Shown one piece after another: positions 17,222 to 25,410 of a DNA stretch of 64,000 nt. Source of the DNA: Antiquaquibacter oligotrophicus (GTDB lineage: Bacteria > Actinomycetota > Actinomycetes > Actinomycetales > Microbacteriaceae); NCBI RefSeq assembly GCF_020535405.1, contig NZ_CP085036.1:1178001-1242000 (forward strand), written 5' to 3'. The first letter of the stretch is position 1. Every line of letters starts with the position of its first letter. The notes under the pieces were generated by a model. That model was not told the origin of the DNA. It did not search any database and saw nothing but the letters and a program-made list of their open reading frames with translations. The translations under genes and the position numbers were made by a program.

Positions 17222-18202
17222 GTGAGCAACCTCGAGAAAGATCCGGCAGAAGTCCTCATCGAGGAACGCCCGGACGACGAGGTCGCTGACCCCACCGGCA
17301 CCGTCGAGATTCTCGACCCGCGAGACGTGCCACTCGGCGGTGCACGCGCGATGGCTGTGCGCCGCACCCTCCCGCAGCGCGCCCGCAGTCTCATCGGCGG
17401 GTGGTGCTTCGTCGACCACTACGGGCCCGAGGCGGTGACGATGGATGTTCCGCCGCATCCGCACACGGGACTCCAAACGGTCAGCTGGCTCTTCGCCGGC
17501 GAGATCGAGCACCGCGACACAGTCGGCAGCCACGCCATCATCAACCCCGGCGAGCTCAACCTCATGACCGCGGGGCGAGGCATTGCCCACTCCGAGGTGT
17601 CGGTTCCGACCGGCACACCCATCCCCCGTGTGCTCCACGGCGCGCAACTGTGGATCGCCCTACCCGATGCGGCCCGCCACCGCGAGCCGTTTTTCGAGAA
17701 CTACGTTCCGGAGCCGTTCCTGCTCGGTGCCGCAACGGTGCGCGTGTTCATCGGGTCGCTCGCCGGGGTGACCTCATCGGCGACAGTGTTCAGCCCGCTC
17801 GTGGGCGCACAACTCGACCTTCCGGCTGGGGCATCCGTGGCCGTCCCCGTGCAGGCCGCGCACGAGCACGGGGTGCTCGTCGACCTCGGCGACGTGACCG
17901 TCGACGGAACCAGGGTGCCCGTGTCGCACCTCGGGTACGTGCACCCGGGAATCGAGAGCCTCACCATCGAGGCGGCGACGGATGCCCGCATCCTGCTCAT
18001 CGGAGGCGAACCGCTCGGCGAGCAGATCGTCATGTGGTGGAACTTCATCGGGCGCGACCACGACGAGATCGTGGGCTTCCGCGACGAGTGGCAGGCGGGG
18101 CTCGCGCAGACCCCGGGACGCTTCGGGGTGCTGAACGGGTACGACGGCAGCCCGCTGCCAGCTCCGCCGCTGCCGCCGATCCGCCTGAAGCCCCGCGGGT
18201 AG
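17222..18202 (+). CDS. Pirin family protein
   Basis: A 326-aa bicupin of the pirin family. The metal site motifs are in the N-terminal cupin: PPHPHTGLQTVSWLFAGEIEHRD (two His, then His further on) and TAGRGIAHSEVS. Bacterial pirins are iron-binding oxidoreductase-like proteins; some oxidise quercetin, others bind metabolic enzymes. Nothing here fixes the substrate. The start is GTG, six bases after a TACCGT -10 box (17210-17215), so it is probably leaderless. It is followed by a pair of inverted dispersed repeats. Confidence 0.9.
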   Translation: MSNLEKDPAEVLIEERPDDEVADPTGTVEILDPRDVPLGGARAMAVRRTLPQRARSLIGGWCFVDHYGPEAVTMDVPPHPHTGLQTVSWLFAGEIEHRDTVGSHAIINPGELNLMTAGRGIAHSEVSVPTGTPIPRVLHGAQLWIALPDAARHREPFFENYVPEPFLLGAATVRVFIGSLAGVTSSATVFSPLVGAQLDLPAGASVAVPVQAAHEHGVLVDLGDVTVDGTRVPVSHLGYVHPGIESLTIEAATDARILLIGGEPLGEQIVMWWNFIGRDHDEIVGFRDEWQAGLAQTPGRFGVLNGYDGSPLPAPPLPPIRLKPRG

Positions 18203-18210
18203 TTCGGGGG

Positions 18211-18312
18211 CTGGTTTCGAGACGCCGGGCTTCGCCCGGCTCCTCAACCAGCAGCAGGGCGGTGCAACCTGGTGGTTGAGGAGCCGCCGTAGGCGGCGTC
18301 TCGAAACCACCA
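18211..18312. repeat. Two inverted copies of the TTTCGAGACGCC/GGCTCCTCAACCA repeat
   Basis: Copy 1 (18211-18251) reads TGGTTTCGAGACGCC, a short hairpin, then GGCTCCTCAACCAG. Copy 2 (18269-18312) is the same element in the opposite orientation. Each copy is itself a hairpin. Three more complete or partial copies occur at 28930-29071. This is a dispersed REP-type family; here it sits in the convergent gap after the pirin gene. Confidence 0.8.
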
Positions 18313-18322
18313 CCCCGCGCGG

Positions 18323-18502
18323 CTACGCGTCCTTCGGCGGGAGGCCCATCTTCGCGCGCTCCTCGCGCTCGATCTTCGCCTTCGCCGAGCGCTCGCTGCG
18401 GTCGGCGCGGATGATGGCGCGCAGAACGAACCAGAACACCAGCCCGATGAGCACGGTCGGCGTGACCGAGTAGAGGGCGTTCAGCCAGAAGTCCTGAGGC
18501 AT
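18323..18502 (-). CDS. Small membrane protein (59 aa)
   Basis: A 59-aa protein with one hydrophobic helix (about residues 8-30: LYSVTPTVLIGLVFWFVLRAI) followed by a long basic-acidic cytoplasmic helix (RADRSERSAKAKIEREERAK). Start at ATG 18502 with GGAG just upstream; the longer frame overlaps the upstream small gene. It is the last of three tiny membrane-protein genes that lie between lysS and the repeat. Function unknown, but such genes next to lysS are typical of this bacterial family. Confidence 0.7.
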   Translation of the reverse strand: MPQDFWLNALYSVTPTVLIGLVFWFVLRAIIRADRSERSAKAKIEREERAKMGLPPKDA

Positions 18503-18515
18503 TACTCCAGCGTAC

Positions 18516-18605
18516 CTATCGTGCGAAGAACCACAGCACGGCCACCAGCAGCACCGTACCGACAAGCGCGAGGGTCATGACCAGGCGCGATGTGCGACGG
18601 TCCAC
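18516..18605 (-). CDS. Possible 29-aa single-pass membrane peptide
   Basis: Tiny open frame starting at a GTG one base after the stop of the 47-aa gene and encoding a basic head (VDRRTSRLVM) plus one hydrophobic helix ending WFFAR. Position between two other small membrane-protein genes and its clean helix support it, but the short length means it could be chance. Confidence 0.4.
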   Translation of the reverse strand: MDRRTSRLVMTLALVGTVLLVAVLWFFAR

Positions 18606-18606
18606 G

Positions 18607-18750
18607 TCAGCCCTTCGCGATGATGCCGACGACACCCGAGATGACGAGGTAGAGGCCGACACCCGCAACAACGATCCAGATGAGCAGACGGCCGTTGGAG
18701 ATGCCACCCTTCTTCTTGTCGTCCTCGCCGGGGAGCTTCAGGTCACTCAT
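18607..18750 (-). CDS. Small membrane protein (47 aa)
   Basis: A 47-aa protein with a charged head (MSDLKLPGEDDKKKGG) and one hydrophobic helix (about residues 21-44) ending in AKG. Its ATG stands six bases after a TAGGGT -10 box and has no ribosome binding site, fitting a leaderless mRNA. It heads a run of three small membrane-protein genes downstream of lysS. Function unknown. Confidence 0.65.
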   Translation of the reverse strand: MSDLKLPGEDDKKKGGISNGRLLIWIVVAGVGLYLVISGVVGIIAKG

Positions 18751-18780
18751 GCCGCCACCCTACTCGACGCGTCTGCGCGC

Positions 18781-20283
18781 TCACTTGACGAGGGGGAACA
18801 GGATCGTCTCGCGGATTCCGAGACCGGTGATCGCCATGATGAGGCGGTCGATGCCCATACCCATTCCGCCCGATGGCGGCATGCCGTGCTCGAGTGCTCG
18901 GAGGAACTCCTCGTCGAGCCGCATCGCCTCGTCGTCACCACGGCTGGCCTGCTTCGCCTGTTCGACGAAACGCTCGCGCTGGATGACGGGGTCGACGAGT
19001 TCCGAGTAGCCGGTCGCCAGTTCGAAGCCGCGCACGTACAAATCCCACTTCTCGACGACACCCTCGATGGAGCGGTGGTCGCGAACGAGGGGGGAGGTGT
19101 CGACGGGGAAGTCCATGACGAAGGTCGGGCGATCGAGCCCCGGCTTGACGTAGTGCTCCCACAGTTCCTCGACGAGCTTGCCGTGAGTGGGGTGCTGCAC
19201 TTCGATGCCGAGCGACTCGGCGTGCTGGTACAGCTCACCGGCGAGGGTCTGCGGCGTGATGGACAGCCCGGACGCCTCGTTGAGCGAGTCGTACATGGAG
19301 ATGCGGGACCACTGGCCGCCGAGGTCGTACTCCGTGCCGTCGGCGAGAGTGACCTGCAGGCCGCCCGTGACGGCGCGCGCAGCATCCTGAACCAACTGCT
19401 GGGTGAGGTCGGCCATCTGGTTGTAGTCGCCGTAGGCCTGGTACGCCTCGAGCATCGCGAACTCGGGGCTGTGGGTGGAGTCTGCGCCCTCGTTGCGGAA
19501 GTTGCGGTTGATCTCGAACACACGCTCGATGCCACCGACGACGGCGCGCTTGAGGAACAGCTCGGGCGCGATCCGGAGGTACAGCTCGGTGTCGAACGCG
19601 TTGCTGTGGGTCACGAACGGACGAGCGGATGCCCCACCGTGGATCACCTGAAGCATGGGGGTCTCGACCTCGAGGTAGTGGTGGTGCGAGAACGTGGAAC
19701 GCAGGCTCGCGTTGACCGCCGCCCGGGCACGGACCGTCTGGCGCGCCTGCTCGCGCACGATGAGGTCGAGGTAGCGGCTGCGCATGCGCGCCTCGTCGCT
19801 GAGCTCGGTGTGCAGGTTCGGAAGGGGGCGGATCGCCTTCGAGGCGATGGCCCACTCGCGCGCGAGGATCGACAGTTCACCTCGGCGGCTGGAGATGACC
19901 TCGCCGGAGACGAAAACGTGGTCGCCGAGATCGACGAGTTCCTTCCAGCGTTCGAGGGACTCCTCCCCCACCTCCGCGAGGGAGATCATGGCCTGGATGC
20001 GTTCGCCGTCGCCCGACTGGAGTGAGGCAAAACACAGCTTGCCCGTGTTGCGCAGGTGCACAACACGACCGGCGAGGCCCACGACGTCGCCCGTCGCGGT
20101 GTCGGGCTCGAGGTTCGGGTACTGCGCTCGAACCTCGGGGATGGTGGTGCTGATGCCGACGCCGACCGGGTAGGCACCGGCGCCGGACTCGATGAGCTTG
20201 TCGCGCTTGGCGAGCCGCACGGACTTCTGCTGGGAGACCTCTTCTTCGGTCAGCTCGGGCTCAGGTGCGGTCGCGTCAGTCAC
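18781..20283 (-). CDS. lysS: Lysine--tRNA ligase (class II)
   Basis: Charges tRNA-Lys. The 500-aa protein has the N-terminal OB-fold anticodon-binding domain (about residues 60-170, containing GRVVHLRNTGKLCFASLQ) and the class II catalytic core with motif 1 (HHYLEVETPMLQ), motif 2 (FEINRNFRNEGADSTHSPEF) and motif 3 (GGMGMGIDRLIMAITG). A GTG start (20283) lies eight bases after a TACGAT -10 box. The N-terminus is somewhat extended and acidic. It is separated from panC by a palindromic element (20347-20440). Confidence 0.97.
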   Translation of the reverse strand: MTDATAPEPELTEEEVSQQKSVRLAKRDKLIESGAGAYPVGVGISTTIPEVRAQYPNLEPDTATGDVVGLAGRVVHLRNTGKLCFASLQSGDGERIQAMISLAEVGEESLERWKELVDLGDHVFVSGEVISSRRGELSILAREWAIASKAIRPLPNLHTELSDEARMRSRYLDLIVREQARQTVRARAAVNASLRSTFSHHHYLEVETPMLQVIHGGASARPFVTHSNAFDTELYLRIAPELFLKRAVVGGIERVFEINRNFRNEGADSTHSPEFAMLEAYQAYGDYNQMADLTQQLVQDAARAVTGGLQVTLADGTEYDLGGQWSRISMYDSLNEASGLSITPQTLAGELYQHAESLGIEVQHPTHGKLVEELWEHYVKPGLDRPTFVMDFPVDTSPLVRDHRSIEGVVEKWDLYVRGFELATGYSELVDPVIQRERFVEQAKQASRGDDEAMRLDEEFLRALEHGMPPSGGMGMGIDRLIMAITGLGIRETILFPLVK

Positions 20284-20346
20284 GGGACACCATCGTACCG
20301 TTCACCCTCGCCGCTCCCGGCGGAGTGCGGCGAGGGCCCCTTCGTC

Positions 20347-20440
20347 CATCCCAAATGCAGGAGTCACCGCGCAGCCGAGCCCAGGAGCCCTGGGTTTTCG
20401 TCTACGGGCGCCCAATCTCCTGTATTTGGTATCGCGACGG
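20347..20440. repeat. MITE-like element with CCAAATACAGGAG ends, copy 1
   Basis: A 94-bp element between lysS and panC with inverted ends CCAAATGCAGGAG (20351-20363) and CTCCTGTATTTGG (20417-20429), one mismatch, plus flanking CATC at the left and TATCGCGACGG at the right. The same ends and flanks appear in the tilS copy (30711-30805) with different internal sequence, which shows a mobile or dispersed family. Confidence 0.75.
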
Positions 20441-20447
20441 GGGCGCG

Positions 20448-21308
20448 TCAGCCGATGCGGAGAGGCTCGTTGTCGATGAGGCGGGTGGCGCCGAGGCGAG
20501 CGGCAACGATCGCGGTGGCGCGCCCGCGGTAGTCGTCGTCGACGGGGCGGAAGGTCTCCGGATGCACGACCGCGAAGTAGTCCAGGTCGACGAGCGGCTC
20601 GCCCATGAGTGCACCCTGCGCCGCGGCGAGCGCCGCGTCGATGCCGCGCTCGCTTGCGGACACCGCGGCTTCGAGCGCCGCGGAGAGTGTGCGCGCGGCC
20701 CGCCGTTCCGCCGGTGACAGGAAACGGTTGCGACTGGAAAGGGCGAGACCGTCGGGCTCGCGCACGGTGTCGATGACCTCGACGCGGGTGCCGATGTTGA
20801 GGTCGGCGATCATGCGGCGCACGAGGAACAGCTGTTGGGCATCCTTTTGTCCGAAGGTCACGACGTCGGGGGTGACGATGCCGAGGAGTTTCGCGACCAC
20901 GGTGAGCACACCGTCGAAGTGGCCGGGCCGCGACTTGCCCTCGAAGGTGCCGCCGACGTCGCCGGCGTGCACGGTGATCTTCGTCGGGCCGGTCGGGTAC
21001 ATCTCGTCGACGTCCGGCGCGAAGACGAACTCGACCCTGTGTTCGGCGAGGCGGTCGAGGTCCGCGTCGAGGGTGCGCGGGTACCGTTCGAGATCCTCGG
21101 GTTGGGTGAACTGGGTGGGGTTGACGAAGATCGACACCACTCGTGTGTCGGCGACCTCTGCCGCGCGAGCGACATGGGCGAGGTGCCCGTCGTGGAGCGC
21201 TCCGAGCGTCGGAGTCAGTGCGACGGTGCGACCGGCGGCTCGCTCTGCGGCGATCACCTCGCGCATCTCGGCGATGGTTGTGATCACGCGCGGTCGTTGA
21301 GCTGGCAC
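20448..21308 (-). CDS. panC: Pantothenate synthetase
   Basis: Joins pantoate and beta-alanine with ATP to give pantothenate (vitamin B5, precursor of CoA). The 286-aa protein has the family motifs LTPTLGALHDGHL (ATP/HIGH-like), SIFVNPTQF, GKSRPGHFDGVLTVVAKL, FGQKDAQQL and LALSSRNRFLS. Start is a GTG at 21308 (a second GTG seven codons in is possible). It follows the DUF2520 gene by 27 bp in the folate-pantothenate operon. The DUF2520 neighbour is an often-seen partner of panC. Confidence 0.96.
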   Translation of the reverse strand: MPAQRPRVITTIAEMREVIAAERAAGRTVALTPTLGALHDGHLAHVARAAEVADTRVVSIFVNPTQFTQPEDLERYPRTLDADLDRLAEHRVEFVFAPDVDEMYPTGPTKITVHAGDVGGTFEGKSRPGHFDGVLTVVAKLLGIVTPDVVTFGQKDAQQLFLVRRMIADLNIGTRVEVIDTVREPDGLALSSRNRFLSPAERRAARTLSAALEAAVSASERGIDAALAAAQGALMGEPLVDLDYFAVVHPETFRPVDDDYRGRATAIVAARLGATRLIDNEPLRIG

Positions 21309-21335
21309 GCCCTCGATCGTAGAGGAGGGTCGGGT

Positions 21336-22034
21336 CTACTCCGGGAAGGCCGCGGGCGGGGGCGACTGCAGCGCGTTTTCGACGGCGGAGCGCACGAGCG
21401 GGGCGATGACGGCCCCCGGATGCTCGAGCCCAATGCCGCCCAGAAGTTCGATCGACTGGCGCACGATCTCACTCGAGAAGCTCGTCGCGGTGGTGATCGC
21501 CTCCGCGTACGCCGGCCGGTCGGCTTCGGCGACGATCACCGGTTCCGCCCCGAGCTCCACGACGAGGGCTTGCGCGATCGGCAGCACGGGGGTCGGAGCC
21601 GTCACGGCGCAGAAGCTCTCGCGCAGGCGAACGAGGTCCATGCTCGTTCCGGTGAACGACATCGCCGGATGCACGGCGAGGGGTATCGCGCCGCGGGAGA
21701 GCGCGGGCCCGAGTACGCCGTAGCCGAAACCGGGTGCCGTGTGCATGACGAGCTGACCGGGCATCCAGGTTTCCGTCGCGGCGAGGCCCGAGACGAGCGC
21801 TTCGAGTTCGCCTTCCGGGATGGCGAGAAGCACGAGTTCGCTGCGTTCGACGAGCTGCGGAATCTCGAGGATGGGCGCGTCCGGCAGGAGCGCCTGAGCA
21901 CGATCGCGCCCGGCATCCGACACCGTCGAAATTCCGGTGATCGCGTGACCCGCTGCGGCGAGACCGGCACCGAGAACGGGGCCCACTCGGCCAGCGCCGA
22001 TGATGCCGACCCCGAGACGCCCGGCGGCGGTCAC
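21336..22034 (-). CDS. Rossmann-like/DUF2520 domain oxidoreductase-like protein
   Basis: A 232-aa protein with an N-terminal NAD(P)-binding fold (GIIGAGRVGPVLGAGLA) and a C-terminal helical DUF2520 domain (HPAMSFTG...ERP-like segment, then SSEIVRQSIELLGG). It resembles ketopantoate reductase or prephenate-type dehydrogenases and, beside panC, may be the ketopantoate reductase of the pathway; that link is inference. The GTG start (22034) overlaps the stop of the PH-domain gene (GTGA). The open frame extends much further upstream, but only as a shadow of that gene. Confidence 0.85.
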   Translation of the reverse strand: MTAAGRLGVGIIGAGRVGPVLGAGLAAAGHAITGISTVSDAGRDRAQALLPDAPILEIPQLVERSELVLLAIPEGELEALVSGLAATETWMPGQLVMHTAPGFGYGVLGPALSRGAIPLAVHPAMSFTGTSMDLVRLRESFCAVTAPTPVLPIAQALVVELGAEPVIVAEADRPAYAEAITTATSFSSEIVRQSIELLGGIGLEHPGAVIAPLVRSAVENALQSPPPAAFPE

Positions 22035-23590
22035 GGTGTCGCCTCGCCTCGCCAGCGGTGGGTGCGATCCGATTGCATGGCGGCAACAACCCCGCGCGAC
22101 AACTCCTCGAAGCCGGTGACGGCCTGGTCCTGGTCGATCGCGCCGACGTAGGTCTGCACGGGGCCTGCGACGGTGTGCACACGCAGGGTCGCGATCCGAA
22201 GCCGACGGCCGAGCGGGCCGCGCGAGATGGCGAGACTCTGGATGCGGGCCTTGGGAACGATCACGAGATCGCGCCAGATGGCACCGCGCCGCAGGAGCAC
22301 CGCACCGGAGGTCTGGGCGTAGCCGTTGCGCCGCCAGGAGAACCAGCGAACAACCGCCGCTCGGCGAGGCGATGTCGTGAACTCGTCGCCTCCTCGCGAG
22401 ACAAGGGCACGCTCGAGGCCGTCGATCTCCTCGGCCATGGTCGGCAGCACAAGCTCGAGCACCTTGCGCACGTCGGCGAGAGTGCCGACGGGCAGGATCG
22501 TTGTGTTCGCCTGGCCGGCCGCGCCCTGGGCGGATGAGCTCGACGCACGGTTGATCTTGATCTCCCACCATCCGGTGAGCCGCCACAGGAGCGGCTGGCT
22601 GACCTGGATGGCGTGGATGCGTCCGGGTGGCAAGGTGTCGTTGCTCGTCGAGAGCAGACCGAAGCCCACACGAACACCGTCGGGTGTCGAGGCGATGCTG
22701 TACCGCAGCGAACGGGTGAAACGTGAGATGACGAAGCTACCGACACCGATGATGGCGGGGATGAGTCCGAAGATGAAGAACCCGGAGCCGAGGTTCGAGG
22801 CGAACACGATGACGAGCACGATCGCGGCGACAACGATGATCGTTCCGAGATTGAGCACGAGGGAGGCGAGGAGTCGTCCCGGGTGCATTTTAACGACGGA
22901 TTCCGGCGCGGCGAGTGACGGATCGAGCTCGGGAGCGAGCAACTCGTTCACACGGTCGGAGACGAGTGAGCCGGAACCCACCGCGGGCGCCGGCGCCGCG
23001 TCATCCGCCCGCGAGCCCGATGCCAAGAGCAGGATTTCGCGACGCAGATCGTCGGCCGCGGCCGACCCGAGGTAGGCGAGCGGGATGTTGGCATCCTGGC
23101 CTGCCACATTCACTTCGAGCTTGGCGGCACCCACCAGTCGGGCGAGGAAGGGCCGCATGATGTTGATGCCCTGGATGCGGTCGAGGCGTCCACGACGATG
23201 GGTGCGGAACAGGATGCCGCTGCGCACCTCGACGAGTTCGTCGGTGATGCGGAACGTGTGCATCCGCCACGACAACCAGAAGCCGAAAATCGTGAGCGCA
23301 AGACCCACGATGATCGCGAGCACGATCAGACCGAGATACTCGTGCTCGATGATGTACGTGACCGGGTTGTAGTCGTCGCCGAAGTCCGGCCCGCCGAAGA
23401 CGATCTCGATGACGAGGTCGCGCAGGTTGACGATGATGATGCCGAGGATCGCGACGAACGCGATTCCCCCACGCAGGAGCGGGGTCGCGGGGTGCAGTCT
23501 GTGCCACTCGCCATCGGCAAGGCGGTTGCTCGCCGCCAGCGGATTCGTGTCGGGCACGGCGGATCCGGGGTCGGGGGGAGGAAGCGTCAC
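22031..23590 (-). CDS. Bacterial PH-domain (YdbT-like) membrane protein
   Basis: A 519-aa membrane protein with three bPH2-type pleckstrin-homology-like domains and two pairs of transmembrane helices (about residues 40-60 and 75-100, 240-285). Each PH domain starts after a membrane segment with the pattern seen here as GILFRTHRRGRLDRIQGINIMRP. The GTG start overlaps the stop of the 159-aa PH protein gene, so the two are made together, as the E. coli YdbS/YdbT pair is. Function unknown; a role in membrane stress or export has been suggested for relatives. Confidence 0.88.
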   Translation of the reverse strand: MTLPPPDPGSAVPDTNPLAASNRLADGEWHRLHPATPLLRGGIAFVAILGIIIVNLRDLVIEIVFGGPDFGDDYNPVTYIIEHEYLGLIVLAIIVGLALTIFGFWLSWRMHTFRITDELVEVRSGILFRTHRRGRLDRIQGINIMRPFLARLVGAAKLEVNVAGQDANIPLAYLGSAAADDLRREILLLASGSRADDAAPAPAVGSGSLVSDRVNELLAPELDPSLAAPESVVKMHPGRLLASLVLNLGTIIVVAAIVLVIVFASNLGSGFFIFGLIPAIIGVGSFVISRFTRSLRYSIASTPDGVRVGFGLLSTSNDTLPPGRIHAIQVSQPLLWRLTGWWEIKINRASSSSAQGAAGQANTTILPVGTLADVRKVLELVLPTMAEEIDGLERALVSRGGDEFTTSPRRAAVVRWFSWRRNGYAQTSGAVLLRRGAIWRDLVIVPKARIQSLAISRGPLGRRLRIATLRVHTVAGPVQTYVGAIDQDQAVTGFEELSRGVVAAMQSDRTHRWRGEATP

Positions 23591-24066
23591 AGTCCCGCCC
23601 GGCGGCTTTCGGCGAGCTCGACGAGGCGGTCGCGAAGCTCCTCGGCCTCCGCCTCGGGCAGACCCGGAATCGTCACGCCCGTCGCGGCGGCCGCCGTGAC
23701 GAACTTGAGTTCGCTGAGGCCAACGGCACGAGCCAGCGGTCCACGATTGACGTCGACAAGCTGCATCCGGCCGTACGGCACCGAGACGAACCGCTGAAAC
23801 AGGATGCCGCGGCGGAACAACAGGTCGTCGTCGCGGAGCTGGTACCCGATCGAGCGAACACGGCGCGGCGTCACCGCGAGGGTGATGAGGAACACGACCG
23901 CGAGCGCACCCGGGATGAACCACAGCCACGTGTTGCCGCTCACGGCCGGCGCGATCGACGCGCCACCCACAACGATGACGGCCATCACGAGTGTGCCGAT
24001 GAGGTCGACCACGATGTACTTGGGCGAAACCCGCCGCCACTGGGTGTCGGGCAGTTCGAGCGTCAC
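23587..24066 (-). CDS. Bacterial PH-domain (YdbS-like) membrane protein
   Basis: A 159-aa protein: two transmembrane helices (about residues 20-40 and 45-65) then one bPH2 domain with the motif RRGILFQRFVSVPYGRMQLVDVNRGP, which also ends in a short helical tail (AEELRDRLVELAESR). Start GTG at 24066 overlaps the stop of the DUF3180 gene. It is the smaller partner of the 519-aa PH protein. Confidence 0.9.
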   Translation of the reverse strand: MTLELPDTQWRRVSPKYIVVDLIGTLVMAVIVVGGASIAPAVSGNTWLWFIPGALAVVFLITLAVTPRRVRSIGYQLRDDDLLFRRGILFQRFVSVPYGRMQLVDVNRGPLARAVGLSELKFVTAAAATGVTIPGLPEAEAEELRDRLVELAESRRAGL

Positions 24067-24545
24067 GAAAGACCTCCGGGGTTGGGGCGACCCTCGCGCG
24101 GGTCTTCGTCATCTGGCGGGATAGCGCACATGTGTTCGGCCACCAGACCACACACGAGCAGCACAACTGCACCAACAGCGGCAGCGAACGCCAGAGTGAT
24201 CGAGCCTATCCCGGGCACAACGGAACGGGTGAGGAGGTAGGCGGCAATCGCGAGTCCCGCACCGCCGAGCAGTGCCCCGCTGAGGCTCGACGCCTTGGCC
24301 AGCATGACGACACGCGTCGCGTAGAAGGGGTCAACCCGGGCACCCTCGACGCGGCGCGCCACACGACGAACGGGGAGAGCCATGACGATGACGATCGCGC
24401 CGATGAGGGCGAGCGCGAAGCTCAGCGTGAGGGGCGGGATGACCACGGCGTTACCGGTGGCGACGAGGGCCGTCTCCAGGAACCACGCGAGGGTTCCGCC
24501 GAGAACGGCGAGCAAGACGAGAGTCAGGGGTTTGGTGCGGGTCAC
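24063..24545 (-). CDS. DUF3180 membrane protein
   Basis: A 160-aa protein with four hydrophobic helices and no soluble domain, of a type found in actinobacteria right after folK. The N-terminal helix (LTLVLLAVLGGTLAWFLE) is followed by a cytoplasmic basic loop (RRVARRVEGARVDPF). The GTG start overlaps the stop of folK, the stop overlaps the next start. Function unknown; its fixed place between folate and PH genes is the only clue. Confidence 0.85.
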   Translation of the reverse strand: MTRTKPLTLVLLAVLGGTLAWFLETALVATGNAVVIPPLTLSFALALIGAIVIVMALPVRRVARRVEGARVDPFYATRVVMLAKASSLSGALLGGAGLAIAAYLLTRSVVPGIGSITLAFAAAVGAVVLLVCGLVAEHMCAIPPDDEDPREGRPNPGGLS

Positions 24546-25015
24546 GTCGACTTCCTCAGCTCGGCAAGGAGATCGGAGACCCGACGACCGCCCAACACGG
24601 CATCCGCGTCCGCCTCCAGCCAGGGAGCGAGCACGAAGTCACGCTCCGCCGCGCGCGGATGCGGCACGGTGAGGTCATCGGTGGCCAAGGCGACCCCCTC
24701 GATGTCGACGATGTCGAGGTCGAGGGTGCGATCTCCCCAACGTTCCTCGCGCACGCGTCCGTGGTGTTGCTCGATCCCACGGAGCGCACGAAGCAGGTCG
24801 TGCGGGTCGCGCCGCGACTCCGCAACGATGACCGCGTTGAGGTAGGCGGGAGCCTCGTGGTCGATGCCGTGCGGTTTGAGCGCCGGAGTCTCGTGCAGAC
24901 CGGAAACGGCGACGAGTTCGACGCCGTCGAGCTCCGCGATCTCGCGCACGGCGTCGAGGATGGTGAGCTCGCGTTCACCGAGGTTGCTTCCCAGAGCAAT
25001 GACGGTGCGGGTCAC
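24542..25015 (-). CDS. folK: 6-hydroxymethyl-dihydropterin pyrophosphokinase
   Basis: Transfers pyrophosphate from ATP to the pterin, the step before dihydropteroate synthesis. The 157-aa protein shows ALGSNLGE (N-terminal motif), YLNAVI, LLRALRGIEQHHGRVREERWGDRTLDLDIV (the Mg/ATP motif) and VPHPRAAERDFVLAPW. Normal length. The GTG start (25015) overlaps the stop of folB. Fourth gene of the folE-folP-folB-folK series. Confidence 0.95.
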   Translation of the reverse strand: MTRTVIALGSNLGERELTILDAVREIAELDGVELVAVSGLHETPALKPHGIDHEAPAYLNAVIVAESRRDPHDLLRALRGIEQHHGRVREERWGDRTLDLDIVDIEGVALATDDLTVPHPRAAERDFVLAPWLEADADAVLGGRRVSDLLAELRKST

Positions 25016-25410
25016 GCGCGGAACCCCGCGGGGCTCGCCGGGCCCGAGCGGGCGCGCATGATCGTCACCGACACGTCATCGAACGGCACCGTGATCGGGG
25101 CGCTCGGCTTGTGCACCGTCACGTTCACGAACTGCGCGAGCTCATAGGAGAGGGCGACCTGCGCAACACGCTCGGCGACGGTCTCGATGAGGTCGACCGG
25201 GTCCGTCTCCACCGCGGCGACAATACGCTCGGCGAGTTCGCCGTAGTGGATGGTGCGATCGAGATCATCAGAGGCCGCGGCATCCGTGAGCTGAAGGTGC
25301 ACGGTCACGTCGATGACAAAAACCTGACCGGTACGGCGCTCCTGCTCGTACACACCGTGGAAGGCGTTGGCCCGCAGGCCGGTCAGAGTGATCTGGTCCA
25401 GGGGATTCAT
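25012..25410 (-). CDS. folB: Dihydroneopterin aldolase
   Basis: Cleaves dihydroneopterin to hydroxymethyl-dihydropterin and glycolaldehyde. The 132-aa protein has LTGLRANAFHGVYEQERRTGQ with the catalytic Glu, DRTIHYGELAERI, and DLIETVAERVAQ, all hallmarks of FolB. ATG at 25410 overlaps the stop of folP (ATGA). The longer frame upstream is a shadow of folP. Confidence 0.95.
   Translation of the reverse strand: MNPLDQITLTGLRANAFHGVYEQERRTGQVFVIDVTVHLQLTDAAASDDLDRTIHYGELAERIVAAVETDPVDLIETVAERVAQVALSYELAQFVNVTVHKPSAPITVPFDDVSVTIMRARSGPASPAGFRA

Noticed and set aside
20347..20440. Riboswitch or leader before lysS/panC
   Set aside because: The fold is explained by the inverted ends shared with the tilS copy; it lies downstream of panC and not in a leader of a gene it could control.
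22031..24175. 714-codon frame as a single large PH protein
   Set aside because: The first 195 codons overlap the DUF3180 and YdbS-like genes in another frame and are Arg/His-rich; the GTGA overlap at 23590 gives the real start.
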